A DNA stretch of 64,000 bases, taken from assembly GCF_949987515.2 (NCBI RefSeq), contig NC_082683.1:128054582-128118581 (forward strand). Reading direction: 5' to 3'. Position numbers and translations under genes: made by a program. The stretch is from Delphinus delphis. Its lineage: Eukaryota; Chordata; Mammalia; Artiodactyla; Delphinidae. Positions 24,666 to 38,389 of the stretch are shown here, in pieces (the first letter of the stretch is position 1; each line of letters starts with the position of its first letter). The notes below the pieces were generated by a model. The model was not told where the DNA came from, did no database searches, and saw only the letters and a list, made by a program, of their open reading frames with translations.

Positions 24666-27092
24666 AAATGAAATGTGTTCTGTTTCTTTTTCTAAAGAAG
24701 ATCCGAGTTAAAATAGGAGTTTGTTTCAACTAAAACCACGTAAGGTGAAAAATACATAATTTGACCTTTTAAGGTGCTTAAATTGAAAATGATTGATTTT
24801 AAGTTCTTAAAGCATTGTGATTTGGAATGCCATTTGGTGGAGAAAAATAATCTATCTTCAGTTGAAATGTCTGTCCAACAGAAGAGTGAAACAAGTAAAA
24901 ATCCTGGGTGTCTAGAAAAGACACAGAGGACTGAATAATTTCACTCTGCCCCCAGGAATCCCATTAATAATTATGATTGCACCAAGAGCTTTTTTCTATT
25001 TTCATTATTTTTCTAGGAGATAAAATATGTATGATTATGGGAGAAATTGTTGGTCTGAAACACATCAATCTCATACTTTGGCAAATTCAGAGGGAAAAAC
25101 ACATCATCTGAATAAAAGTACAAGACAAGGAAATGTTGCCACCTTGGGAAGATTCTTAATGATGTCAGTAAAATACTGGAAGAATAGAATCTTTATGAGT
25201 GTTCGGGAAAAGACAACTTTTTTTCTACTTTAATCCTCGAATGGTAATTCCAACAGTGAAATTCTAAGCTATCGTTAAAAACAAATCCCAAAGATTTATC
25301 CAAATAAAATGTTTATTATTAAGGTAATGTAGTCCACAAATATGTGATCTGAAGGCTCCCTAAAGGTTTGAGATTTAATTCAGAGTTTTCTTTTTGAAGA
25401 TTTACTTGGTCTAAATTAAAATTTTAAAGGATCTCATCTTGGATGAGATCACTTCTGAATGTGCCTCACTTTAGCATATGAAGAAAAAAACTATAGGACA
25501 GGAAAGTAAAGTACTGTTGATCAGGACTTGGTGGTCCACTCACTTCCTGGCTGACTTAGACAAGCCCTGGCAAAGAGAGGCAGCGCCGGAGATGTAGGCA
25601 GGAACCTCAGTTCAACAATGGGGGACCCTCACTACCAATACCCTTTCTCTGGGCTGTAAAAATCTTTTTTAAGGACTATGTTCTCCTCCCCAAAATGGAA
25701 AAGTGGTTTATTTCTCAGGTGAAAACTTTCATATGGCACGTTACGTTGGTGTGTACTTGCATCTCAAGTTCAGAGACTGCAAGTTAGAAGCGCTCGTGAC
25801 TAAGGAAATTCAAAGGCGCCAAAGCTGGGGATCAACAGAAGCTCAAGTTTACCTGGAGGCGGCTGAATTGATGCAAAATATCACACAGCACGCAGTTTGT
25901 TGCCCTTCCCTTCACCTTCAGTCCAGGCGTTTAATTCCTTTTAATCAGTATTCTTATCGGGTAGCTTTCTCATCTGATAGCATGCTCATCCCAACAGACC
26001 CGGTTTTCCTGGATTATATCACACCATCTCCGCAAACACAAAACAGAGGTTGTCAACAGGAAGGTTTTTGCCAATTATCTTTTTTAAGTGTTTGGTACTT
26101 TTCCACTTTGTCTTAACCTTGAACTTATTTTTATGCGCAGTGTTACACCATTTAGATGTTTAAACCTTAGACTGACCTGATGACCATGAGAACGTAAGGC
26201 TCGAGTCATGGCAGAATGAAATGATTCCCTGGCGATCTTACTCGGTCTCCTCAACAACTAGGTATGGCCCCTTCCTCACATTCGATAGGCGAGAAGAAAG
26301 GGGGCCTCCTCTTTGAATGGGAGGGGGGAGGAAGCAGCCTGGAGTAAAATTAAACTATGCTGAGGTTTGTTCATATTTACCGCTCATAGTGTTTCTGTGT
26401 TTCATAACATCCCCTTCCTCAGCTCTCCCACCTCCACCCTCAATATTGGATAGAGAACTGAAGAAGTATAGTTGAACTGTACTGACTCAGGATCTTCGGG
26501 AGAAACAAACCATTATATCTTTAGTAAACATAATATTCCTTAAGTATTCTCATCCCTTTATTTATTCATCAAACATTTCTTGAATTCATAAGAATGTCCT
26601 AGTTACTGGGAACACTAGAGAAGAAACAGGATAAAAGTAGCTGACAAAATACCTAAATAAGCAATTCCAATATAAGCTATGACAGGAGAAAATTTGAGTC
26701 CTTTTTTCCAGGGAGAACTGTTACTGACTTCCATGCTGAAGCAGTTATTTGAGTCCTAGAACCAGATTATCTGCTTGACCCAAAGCCTGCTAACATTCCA
26801 GAATGTGGTGATTTTGACCTCTGACAAAGAAGGGAACAATAGAGCTCATTTCAGCCAATCAGAAACCAAACTTTTCATTTCTAATGGAATAGTATAAGAC
26901 TCTGAATCACATAAGTGTTGGTTGAGAAAGACATAGTGCTATTGAAAGTGAAGTAGTCTGTTAACTTTGCTTTGGCTTCTAACAAAAAGGTTTTTGATTT
27001 AGAAGACACCCTGTAGCAGTCTCCCACTGGATGCAGTGAGGGGAATGAGAATCCCCGAGTCTCCAGCTAGAAACACCCAGGACACCTAGGAG
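24666..27092 (+). other. Intergenic interval between DNM3 and C1orf105
   Basis: Non-coding sequence between the DNM3 poly(A) site and the first coding exon of C1orf105. A fragment around 26555-26720 looks like an old L2/MIR-family remnant. The 5' UTR and promoter of C1orf105 presumably lie just before 27093. There is no CpG island here, so the promoter would be of the CpG-poor, tissue-restricted type. Confidence 0.5.
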
Positions 27093-27113
27093 ATGGAGAA
27101 AAGAGAACTAAAG
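27093..27113 (+). CDS. C1orf105: C1orf105 ortholog, coding exon 1
   Basis: ATG and seven codons (MEKRELK) run straight into a strong donor (AAAG|GTAGGA). I recognise MEKRELK as the N-terminus of the uncharacterised human protein C1orf105. The next exon (39727) continues in phase 0 with VSVPRFDK, and human reads SVP-FDKIPW at this point. The start is fixed by this match and by stop-containing sequence upstream. It is too short to show up as an ORF. The gene is on the plus strand as in human, between DNM3 and the later exons, with PIGC nested in the intron that follows. I know of no established molecular function for the protein. Confidence 0.85.
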
Positions 27114-29400
27114 GTAGGAAAAAATAAACGAAACGACCCATGCTTTCCTTGGGGAGTTCCACTGTTAAATAAATGTCTGTAAGCCTTGGGAGCCACATAT
27201 ACAGTGAAGGGTGTTTCAACAAACATCCTAGAAGTTGAAATCCAAGAGTAGATAAGGAAATAACCTCAGCTGTTCATGCACAAACATGGATACCTTCGGT
27301 GGGTTCAGATCCTGTACCCTTCAGTACTCTTTATCCCAGAGTTTGAAAAAGACTGTACTTGCCAATGTCTGTTTTATAACTCAGCACTAAGTATGATTCT
27401 TTAAAAAAAACTCAGAAAATGGATGTTGCAATCTTTAGTCCAGTTCCATGAGATTCACAGTCTTCACAGCTGTAAGTCCATCTTAAAGACATGAACCTCA
27501 TCCACAGAAAGAAAAGATTGCCAAAAAAGAAAAAAAACTTCTATACCCTTTATAATACTACAGAGTCTATATCTGAATAAATCAAATGGAGCTTATGCTA
27601 CCACACCACTGTATGTCCCCCATTTAAAGAGACATACCAGCTGCCTCCACTACCATCATATATACCTATTTTTGTTTGTTTGTTTAATACTACAAGTTTC
27701 TATCGAATTGCAATACTGTCAACATTTAAGATCGGATGGCAGGTTGTTGGATGAGTCAAGACTATAAACTGCTACTCTCGAAGTGTTCTTAATCTAATCA
27801 CATTTTACAATACTTTATATCAGGTTTTGATTCTCACTGCAGTTCACGTCTTCAGTGATCCTCTTGAACACGAGCCATGAGCGGGCAGAGAATAAAGAAA
27901 GCCTTAGCCTGTGGCCCCCAGGAGCCAAAGAGACTTAAGGATCCTCAAGACAGTAACAGAGAAGTCACTGAAGTGGGTCCTCCATCTCAAAACAGCTGCT
28001 AACAGACTAACAGAGGATATTTTTGAAGCTCCATATAACACAGTGGAAAAACTAGCCTTTCAGATTCTTTGTTTTTGTTTTTGTTTTTTAGTCTTTTGGA
28101 TTATTAAGGGCTAGCTTTTCTTCCCCCAGCCCTCCTCTCTGTGGCTGTGTTTCAGTTAGAGCCAAGGAGATACTTACCTCTGCCTGCTGCTTTTTTCTCT
28201 TTTAAAGACAAAAATACTCTCAGCCTCATACGCAATAGCTGCCTGGGGCCTAAAGATCTGTTTATTCTGCAATTTAGAAAGAGTGGGAGGCCCACGGTGT
28301 TCTCACCGACCAGAGTCCAAATGTTCCTTGGGCCCCGCACAAGGCCACGGGGCCGTCCTGGAGCGTGAGCCGTGTGCCAGCGGAGCTTGGGAAAGCAGAA
28401 GCAACTCCTCAAGCCAGCTCTCTCAGGGGCCCGAGGGGACAGTATCCCTCGACCTCAGCACTGGTAAAATCAATGTGCTCCAACACCCCAGCAAAAGTAT
28501 GGTCAAGAGATTGGAGAGCTAGTCTGTTTAGGGCACAAGACCTCACTCAGGCTGATCCTGGGTGTCATTTGAAACCCAGGTGCCAGTTGGCACTGGACGG
28601 TGACAGAAAAGGCCATTTGCCTTTCTAAGCCCCTTCCTCTGGCACTCTTAGCCCTGCGGCACCTGACGGTGCGAGGAGGCACCAGTACCGTGGAGTTGCC
28701 AGGCCCCAGGTGTCGAGCAAATGTTGGGCTGTTGGGAAACAGAACTACCTTATCGCTGGGGAGTCCTCCTGTTAATCACAGTAATAGATCTGGGAAGAAA
28801 ATGGTGTTTTGATTTGGCTGGTGATTGCCACTGTTCCCAAGGTAAATGAGCCAACATTAATTGCCAACCTGTGAGTTGTAAAAGAAGAAAGACACCAAAA
28901 GCAGTGGCATGGTCTAAGCTAGCTCACTCCTACAGAACTTCAGCTGTTTCTACTCTGCCTCTTGCCTGCAGCTGAGCTCGCCAGAGCCCTCTCAGTGGTC
29001 AGAGGAGCGTCCCTCCTCAGGCCTGATGGTTCCCAGGACCTTGGTCAAACCCTGGCTCTCACTTCAGCTCTGATCACTTTCCCCAGAATCCAACTTTCTA
29101 GAACACTACAAATGGCCCTGCCCCACTGTTGGAAGTTGGCATGGTTCTCGGGAAATTAGTCATTAGCCCCACAAGGCTCTTGTCAATATGTCCATTACTC
29201 AGAGAATCAGCACATGAATTCCATTAGGGAACAATAAAGAACATGTTCGTGATGACATGAGGATGCCTGCACACTAAGACCACACCTCCTCTGAGGTAAA
29301 AAGGAGGCCCCCAGAAATCTCCCCAGCCCTACCCACCAACACTCATATTCTCATCATCTGCCTTGAACCCGCCGGGACTTACATAGCTCTTTATCCCAGC
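27114..29400 (+). other. C1orf105: C1orf105 intron 1, first part
   Basis: Intronic non-coding sequence. It includes a moderately GC-rich stretch (about 28280-28760) with several short overlapping open frames in different phases. I see no recognisable protein, splice-site pair or CpG density that would support a gene there. Confidence 0.55.
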
Positions 29401-29439
29401 CTAGGTCAGTCTGCCAAAAAGCCCTAGACTGCTGGGTCG

Positions 29440-32400
29440 CTGTCCTGTATGGAGATTGGAGTACATATCTATTCCATGCTCTTCTCCCCACCTCTCCAAC
29501 TTCTGAAACCTTTACCCTGTACCCTCTATAATTCGCTGCCCATGATCAGTAAACTTCCCCTAGATCTTCAACCTGTCCTCTGGATGTGTCCGTCACCTTC
29601 TTTCTCTAACAGGACAGCTCTAAGCGTACTGCTTTCCGGCAGCCTTCTCCAAAGGGGGTGCTTGTCTCCCACAGCCCTTGTACTGCTGAGCCTCACGTGG
29701 GGTAGGTATCCTTGTTTCTCATTTTTGCTTTCAGACCATTCATCCTTCCTCCTCCATAAAACCTTCAGCTTTGAACCTCATGCACCAGATTATAGCACAT
29801 ACCCCTCATTGTTGCACTTATCTACCAATCTCCAGTTCATTCTCTCTTATTTCTTGATGATTTTAGCTCCTGTTTCCCTGTCATTCTTTCCAGTACCACT
29901 CTTGTCTTAATTCTTGGGGATTTCTACCTAAGTGTAGGTATTCCTTCCAACACCGCCCCCCATCTCACTTCTCATTTCCTTGGACTTCACTCCTCCAGTG
30001 ACGTTGCCCTCCACCCTACCTCAGCTGCTCACTCCCAAAGTCATAACCTTGTCTTTATCTATTCTCTGACATTTACTTCCTTTCAAACCCCTTGAACCTC
30101 CAATCCATTGACCTTTGCTCTGTCCCTCACCTCCCTGTCCTTCACCCTTCTTGAGGTTCACTCTCCTTCTCACCTAACTTAAATTCCACGGTCAACCATT
30201 ATAATCAGGCCCATGCATAGCTACCGTTCTCCCTTGCCCTTCTCTCAATCTGATTAATCACCACCCTGGGTAAATTCAATTCTCTGTCTACTCTAGTTTG
30301 CACTCATGTAGCTGTACATGGTTAGGAAAATGCACACACAACCCACACACAACCAAGCTTCACTTTAAATTCATGACTACCATTCTCAAGAGAGCCCTTA
30401 CTACTGCTGGGCAATTATACTAGGCATCCCTAGTTCATTCACTCTCCCAATGTCCTGAACTGTTTCATACCTCCTCACGTCATCACTTCCCCCTTACTCT
30501 CACATCTCAGCTGATTCTTTGCCTCCTACTTCCCTGAGAAAATTGAAGCAATCAGAAAAGAATTAACAAAGATTCCCATCACCTCATTTATCCACTAACC
30601 ATCTACCCACTTACCAGCATCTGTATCTATATTCTCTGCCTTCCCACTATGTTACCATAGATCAACTATCCCTTCCCATCCTAAAGCCAGTCCCTCCACT
30701 TGTGCAATAGATCCCATCACCTCTCACCTGCCCAAGAATATTGCCCCAGCAATTAATTCTTCCCTTTCTCACATCAAATATTACTTTCTACTGTTTCATT
30801 TCCATCAGTATACAAACATGCTGTCATTTCTCCTATCTTAAAAATAAAAAGGTTTCTTGCCCTCACCTCCCCTTTCAGTTTCTGTCCTATTTCCTGTTTC
30901 CCCTTTGACGTAAAACTTCCAGAGAGTTGCCTGTACTTGCTGCTCCAATTTCTCTTCTCTTATTCTCTCTTAAATCCACTTCATATAGTTTTTATTCCCA
31001 CAACTCCACAAAAAAAATGTTCTTTTAAGGGACACCAATCACCTCCTCCTTGCTAAATCCGATGGTCAATGCTCAGTCCTTGCTTTCTTTTCTTTCTTTT
31101 CTTTTTTTTTTTTTTTTTTGCAGTACGCGGGCCTCTCACGGTTGTGGCCTCTCCCGTTGCAGAGCACAGGCTCCGGACGCGCAGGCTCAGCGGCCATGGC
31201 TCATGGGCCCAGCCGCTCTGCGGCACGTGGGATCTTCCCAGACCAGGGCACGAACCCGTGTCCGCTGCATCGGCAGGCGGACTCTCAACCACTGCGCCAC
31301 CAGGGAAGCCCAAGCCATCAGTTTTGACTGAACTTCAGCTGTCAGGCTAAGTAGAGGATCACATACTACTATTGCAGTATTGGGTTGCTTTCTTGATTTT
31401 TCAGATTTTGATCTGATTACAGTTGATCACCCCTTCTTCCTTGAGTCATCTGCACTCGGTTTCCAGGACTCTAAACTCTTGATTTTCCTCTTGTCTCAGT
31501 GGTTGTGCTTTCCAAATCTTTTTGCTTATTCTTCTCTCCAACCTTTTACTTTGGATTTCTTAGTCCTCTGTATATATAAACTTCCTTGGTGATGTCATCC
31601 AGTCACATAGCATTCAATGCCATTTATATACCAACAAGTCTCAAATTTATATCTCAATCCCATACATTGCTCCTAAAACCCAAACTCATATCTCCAACTC
31701 CCTACTCAACATTTCAGTTTGGATGTCTACATTTCATACCCTACATGCCCCAAACTGAATTCCCAATCCTCCTCCACAAAATCTTTATCCATATCCCCTT
31801 GGCCCCCATCTCAATTGATGGCATCTCCATCTTTCAATTTGTTCAGGCCAAAAACCGTAAGAGTCACTTACGATTCTTCTCTTGCATCCATACCCTACAT
31901 CTAATATGACAGGAAGACCTTGACTCTACTTTCAAGTTATATCTAGAATGTGACTATTTTTCACCACTTCTCCGCTATCACTCTGCTCTGAGGCACTGTC
32001 ATCCCCTGCTTGGATTAATATCAGAGCCTCCTAATGCTTATTTCTGCTCTACTTTTCCCCACAGCAACCAGAATGAGCCTGTTAAAATTTATGTCAGATC
32101 ATGTCCCTCTTTTTCTCCAAGACCCTCCAGTGTTTCCCATCTCAGAGTAAAAGCCAGAGTCCTTTTAATAGCCTACAATGTGCAGGTGACCCGTCCTCCC
32201 ACTTTCCCTCTCTGGCCTCCTCTTCTGCTCTCCTTTATCACCCCACCTTGGCCACTCCTGGCTATTCCCCAAACATGCCATGCAGTCTTCTGCCAGGGCC
32301 TTTGCAGCAGCTCTTCCCTCGGCCTGGAACTCCCTTCCCCTGAGAATCTGAATAATTCCCTCACCTCCTTCCACTCTTTGGTTAAATGTTACCTTTTCCA

Positions 32401-32640
32401 TAAGACCTACCCTGACCCCCTTACTGAATACCATTGCTACTTTTTTCTTCTTTTTTCAATAGCATTTGTTACCTTCTGCTTATGTTTATTGTCTCTCTCC
32501 TCCTGCTAGAATGTAAGCTCCATTAGGTCAAGGGAGTTTGTCCCTTTTACTCGTAGGTGTATCTCAAGCACGCAGGGCAAACAGTATCTGTCATGTAGTT
32601 AATGTTCAGTAAGTATTTGTTGAATGAATAAATTTCTGAG
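29440..32640 (+). mobile_element. Long degraded L2 LINE copy, plus strand
   Basis: About 3 kb of pyrimidine-rich sequence whose 3' half follows the L2 consensus. An RT-region remnant runs about 31410-31910, where the AAACTGAATTCCCAATCCTCCTCC segment is the worn L2 'KTE-L-IFPP' region. The C-terminal region follows (32040-32400: AGTAAAAGCCAGAGTCCTTT, CAGGGCCTTTGCAGCAGCT, CTGGAACTCCCTTCCCC). The typical 3' tail AATGTAAGCTCCATTAGG ... TATTTGTTGAATGAATAAA ends near 32635. Upstream, TTGGGGATTTCTACCTA (about 29913) resembles the endonuclease GDFN motif. A CHR SINE at 31102-31311 interrupts it. All frames are broken. The 5' boundary is uncertain. Confidence 0.75.
31102..31311 (-). mobile_element. 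CHR-type tRNA-derived SINE, minus strand
   Basis: Begins with a poly-T run (tail of a minus-strand copy), then GCAGTACGCGGGCCTCTCAC, and ends CACCAGGGAAGCCC, the reverse complement of the SINE 5' end. It is inserted into the L2 copy. A B-box-like GGGTTCGTGCC is present on the minus strand. The ORFs here are SINE-derived. Confidence 0.93.
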
Positions 32641-32862
32641 GCTAAACATCATAAAATGCAAATGGTAGAAGTGAGTAGAGGTGGTCCTAGGTGGACAATA
32701 CATTTTTTAATAAATAGATGTTGGAGGAAGAGAATAAGGGATAAAGGGGATGATGAGGGGCTTTCTAAAGCATTAAAAGCGACTGCCTACCAGTTAGCCT
32801 TTAGCCCTAGGAGCAATTCAAGACACATTGAATTTCATTGTAAAAGGGAACATCAATAACTT

Positions 32863-32876
32863 CCACAAGATGGCAC
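32863..32876 (+). promoter_or_regulatory. CTCF-like motif
   Basis: CCACAAGATGGCAC matches the core CCASYAGRKGGCRC at 13 of 14 positions by eye (mismatch at position 5). A second motif in the opposite orientation lies 61 bases downstream. Binding is an inference. Confidence 0.4.
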
Positions 32877-32937
32877 TGTGTCCAGTCCTGTTTTCCCGCA
32901 TTCGAAGGGTTTGAAATATCGTAAAATTGTGTGACTG

Positions 32938-32951
32938 ATGCCCTCTGCTGG
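32938..32951 (-). promoter_or_regulatory. CTCF-like motif, opposite orientation
   Basis: On the minus strand CCAGCAGAGGGCAT matches CCASYAGRKGGCRC at 13 of 14 positions. With the plus-strand motif at 32863 it forms a convergent pair. Not experimentally supported here. Confidence 0.45.
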
Positions 32952-33776
32952 CTTGTTTTTGTTTTTCTGGACCTTGAGCCTTTGGCTTAAAGATGTAAAC
33001 GATGGCTCCATATGCTTCCTTGAACATGCTCAGTGTGATTCTTACATCCATAATTTAAGCCAGCTGGCCAAAAGCACACTCAAAAGTTTATAGTACTGAC
33101 ACAGCATACAGGCATAACACTGACACCGATTTGATCACCACACAGAACCACTGTGGTGTGGTGACACTCAGATCCCTGCGACGCATTCTAGCCGCATGCC
33201 AGTCATGCATCACGCCAAAATATCAAGCACACGTGCTGCCTTGTGGCTCTACCTGTCCTTCATCCTTCCATCTCAACTACAATCCCTGGTACCATTTTGG
33301 AAAGATGGGTAACACTGCCTTCCCATTCCTCCCTCCTTGCTCTCAATTGCCACCACCACCCTCCAGCCTTCCTTATAACTTAGGGTGACAAGAAACAGAG
33401 CTGGGAGGAAGGGGTACATCTTCTTATACAGGCAAGTATTTGACAAGTTGGGGTTTTAATTCCAAAGCTACCCTAACCCTCTCCCCTTCCCTGCCCTCCC
33501 CGACCTGCCCACAAACACACAGCGTAATACTCTCTGGAAATTTAGATCATTAATATCCTATTTGTACCCTTTCAGTGTGGTTTAAATTTAAAAGACTGAC
33601 TGGATTACTATAGTTAAGTGATAGGTAACTTTCCCAAGAACTGTCACATTAGGTCATACCAATTGTTAAGTAGGCGTGCATCCCTATGCCAGCAGCAACC
33701 CAGAGAAGCATGCCATAAGTGAGCCTCATCATCCTTCGGGTAGCAACACCTAAAGGCTTGGGATTTCTTAACATTT

Positions 33777-33973
33777 ATTTATTTGTTTGTTTGGTTGTGC
33801 TGGGTCTTAGTTGTGGCATGTAGGCTTCTCTCTAGTTGTGGCACGTGGACTCTAAAGCACGCAGGCTTAGTTGCCCCTCAGCATGTGGGATCTTAGCTCC
33901 AAGACCAGGGATCGAACCCACATCCCCTGCATTGGAAGGCGGATTCTTAACCACTGGACCACGAGGGAAGTCC
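33777..33973 (-). mobile_element. Older CHR/tRNA-Glu-type SINE, minus strand
   Basis: Starts with (TTTG)n-like sequence and GGTTGTGCTGGGTCTTAGTTG, and ends GGACCACGAGGGAAGTCC. The internal GATCGAACCCACATCCCC holds the B box. It is more diverged than the short CHR copies. Flanks CTTAACATTT (33767) and CTTAACACTT (33974) form an imperfect TSD. Confidence 0.85.
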
Positions 33974-36089
33974 CTTAACACTTTCTTACAAGACAGTTAT
34001 GGCTTTTTTATGTGCGTTTTTTCCCAAAACTTTTTGGAACCCATTTATATCCCTGGCTTGTGAAACTTCTTAGACTTACATGTAGACAGTGTATAAAATT
34101 ATTTTTTCATTTGTCTTAAATTTGCTCTGTTCAAATTTCAAAGGGTGTCTCCTCCTATAAGTCATGATTTGGTAGGCAAATAACATCCACTTTCACCCTT
34201 ATAGTTTTATAGAAATGACTGTATCTCTTTCGAGGCTTCCTTCCAGGCTGTGGTGTTCTATTCTCTAATCCGTTTTCATAGGCCAGCTTCCTTTCCCTCT
34301 GATTCCTACCATTTTGGTTATTGCAGTTATCCTTCTGTGATCTAATTCCACTATAGCCTGGTTGTGAGGCAACCAATTCTGTACAAAGAATTCCAAACAC
34401 AAAAGCACTGGATTCTATTCTCAGTAACCTTCTAGATAATGCCCAGAATTCTGAACCAATGTCCTTCAGGTACTACACATGGAACACCTTAGCTTGGGTG
34501 TACCATCTCAGGTACCTTGAACTTAACATGCTTCATTCTTATTTTCTTATCTACTTTACTTCCAAACCTGTTCTCACATCTGTTTTCTCATGGTATAGTT
34601 ACTAGAAAGAATCCACTCAAGGCAGAAGCCTCCCCCCACCCCGCCAGTTCTCTTTCCCTCCCATTGTCCAATATGAATTTACCAAGTTCTGAAAATCTCT
34701 CTAATCAGAATCGACACCTCCTTGGCGCAGTCACCACCCTTAGTCTAGACCCTCATTTTTCACTCTTACCACAAGAGCTTCCCATGCTCAGCATCTGTAG
34801 TTCAGCCTGAATCCTGCTACCAGAATTTTATAAACACACACACAAAAGTGTGTTTGGTGGGAGCCCTATATCCCTTTTCAAAAGCTCCTTAATTTGCCAT
34901 TGACTCCAGGATCCAGGAATTCAAGGTATTCACCACGCTCAGACCTCAGCCTCTCACTGCAGCCCGTCCATTCTGCACTCCCCTCTCCTGCCAGGATGAG
35001 TCAGGCCCTGTGCACCTGGACATACACACTGTTCACTCCGGTTGAAATATTCTTCTCCCCACAGTCACCTCTTTTCTCTTTGAACTGAATCTGCTGCCCC
35101 ACCCTGCACCCTCACATCCAGCCCATAACACCCCATCCCCTGCCACCTCCACGGGGAACTTCTACAACCATCAGACTGCAGAGGATCAGGCCTCGGGTAA
35201 TTCCAAATACTATTGTGTGGAAGAGCTGAACATGACAGCACAGGCACATTCATTCATCCCACTGAAGAAGTATTTTTGAAAGGGATTCAAATGTGGGCAA
35301 CTCTCTGCTCACCTACGTGGATGCAGTTGCTATGTGAGTTCCCTAAAGTTGATCATTGGAAATCCATTCAAATAAGGAAAGTGTATTAAAACATTAAAAA
35401 GCAAAAGCTATTTTATACAACTCTTTACTATATTCACCCACTAAGCCCTGGCCCCATTTCTGATGTGGACTAAATAATAATTATAAGCCAATTCTGGTCA
35501 GTCCAGGCATGCAGAGTAGTGGTTACCCTCTTTGGACTGGGCACGCTCTCCCCATAGTTCTAGCTGCCATTAGTCCCACAAAGCATGCCAGCTTCAGCTG
35601 CTCGTATTGTTGACCTGGCTCCTAAAGGTCTCTGCCACCTTGGCCCCCAAACCATCTTTTGCTTGCTTGAATCCCACCTGACCTCTAAGACTAAGCTCAA
35701 GTGCCATCTCCTCTAATAAGTATTTCCTCATTACTCCAGCTAATTTGACCTCCAGCCTCTTTGAAGTCCCCCAACATTTTGCTAGTGTATTATGACACAT
35801 CATATGCCCCTTGTAGCTAGTTGCATCCATGCTTCATTAAGAACTAAGTGGAAACTGTGAGTCAAGGTTAAGTGACCAATTCTGTGATCTCAGGCCACAA
35901 AACTGGACACAGCATCCAGGGTTCTAGGATTTGAGCTGTAGATAAATAACAGAGCCTGCATTTAGTTCACTGAAAAAGGTAAAAGTGACTTTATATGCAC
36001 ACACATTCTCTTATTCTCTCTTCATGTCCCTTCTATCTGCCTTCTGCTCACAGAAAAATCATAAGACAATTTGATGGATGTGTTACTTT

Positions 36090-36095
36090 TTTAAT
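36090..36095 (-). terminator. PIGC: Candidate PIGC poly(A) signal ATTAAA
   Basis: On the minus strand ATTAAA lies about 270 bases after the PIGC stop codon. I found no AATAAA on that strand in the first 400 bases after the stop, so this common variant is the best visible candidate. Confidence 0.4.
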
Positions 36096-36366
36096 AAATA
36101 GAAACCACATCATTTCATTTGTTACAGAGAATAATAATGAGAGGCAATAATTCAAGAGGGCCCCGGGAAGCTTTTTCATCGACAAAGTAACAGAAAGGAG
36201 AAGCACCTTCACTGCCCAAGCCTATGGGTAATTTTTTTCTTTTGATTTCTGATCTCCCACCCACATCATTATGCCACTTCCAGAATGGAACTCTGCCTTC
36301 AAATCTCCTACTAGTTGGAAGGCTGGTCTATCAGCTTGTCTCAGTAACGGAATGGAGGTCCCTAAC

Positions 36367-37478
<1,112 letters not shown>

Positions 37479-37659
37479 CTAGAAAAAGAGAGACTATGAA
37501 TCTATGAAAGTTGTGACAGGTCAAGGGTAGGACTGAGTTAAAATCAAACCAACTTATTGCTTTATTAGAAGTTGATTAGCAGTCTGAACAGAATACACAC
37601 GGTGGCCATCTTATAATTATGGATATTAAAATTTCATTTCAGATTTTACATTATAATCC

Positions 37660-37880
37660 CTTGTCAGCCATCACTTATGGAGTGCTCTCTATGTGCTAAG
37701 CGTGTTACGTAGCTTCTTTCAGTTAATCTCCACAACCTTGCAAATTAGTATCAACCTCACTGTAACTAGTAAAAAAGCTGAGACTCAAAGTGCTTAGGTA
37801 ACTTTAGCCCAAGTTAACAGTGGTAAATAGTGGATCCAGATTTCAATGAAAATTCTGCCCCAAAGCCTGTGCCTCTAAAC
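37660..37880 (+). repeat. MIR-family SINE remnant
   Basis: TGGAGTGCTCTCTATGTGCTAAGCG ... AATCTCCACAACCTTGCAAATTAGTAT ... GAGACTCAAAGTGCTTAGGTAACTT ... GTGGATCCAGATTTCAAT follows the MIR consensus order. It is strongly diverged. It lies in the PIGC first intron. Confidence 0.7.
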
Positions 37881-38389
37881 CAGTTCTTAACTCAGGAGTT
37901 CACATATCCTTGAGGTCTATAGATGGGCTTCAGACCGTTCAAAAACCCTGTCAATGCATACTTGTAGTTGTAATTTATGCAAATTTCTAGGATTAGGTTC
38001 CAAGCTTTTATTGGGTTCTCAAAGGCATCTGTTACTTAAAATAAAAACAAAAAAGTTACCGGTCTAAAGACAAAAGTAAACCTCACAATACAGAAAGATA
38101 TGTGCTTTATGGTTTATTTAACCAAAACCAAGGACTCAAGATTCTTAATCCGTTAACTGAGCTTAACATCCTTTAAAGAGCTATCATCCTACTTATTAAC
38201 GCCGAAACTCGGGAGGATCAAAGATAATGATACGCTTTTCACAATGGGAAAACTATGAGTCAGAAATACCAAGTTCATCCAGCAAGTCTGCGAGGAAAAT
38301 TCTTATTGCCCGACCTAATTTCTTCCATAGAGAGCACGATAGGTTTTGCATCACAAGCCAGACACCCTGAGAGCCCCCCTCACTGCAGC

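Larger units (their letters stand above)
32641..36060 (+). other. C1orf105: C1orf105 intron 1, middle part
   Basis: Non-coding. It contains a convergent CTCF-like motif pair (32863-32951), a CHR-family SINE (33777-33973), and L2-like 3' fragments (about 34880-35080 and 35590-35830). No gene was recognised. Confidence 0.5.

Noticed and set aside
28140..28830. GC-richer segment with several short frames, possible small gene
   Set aside because: Frames overlap in different phases, no recognisable peptide is seen, there is no convincing splice-site pair, and CpGs are scarce.
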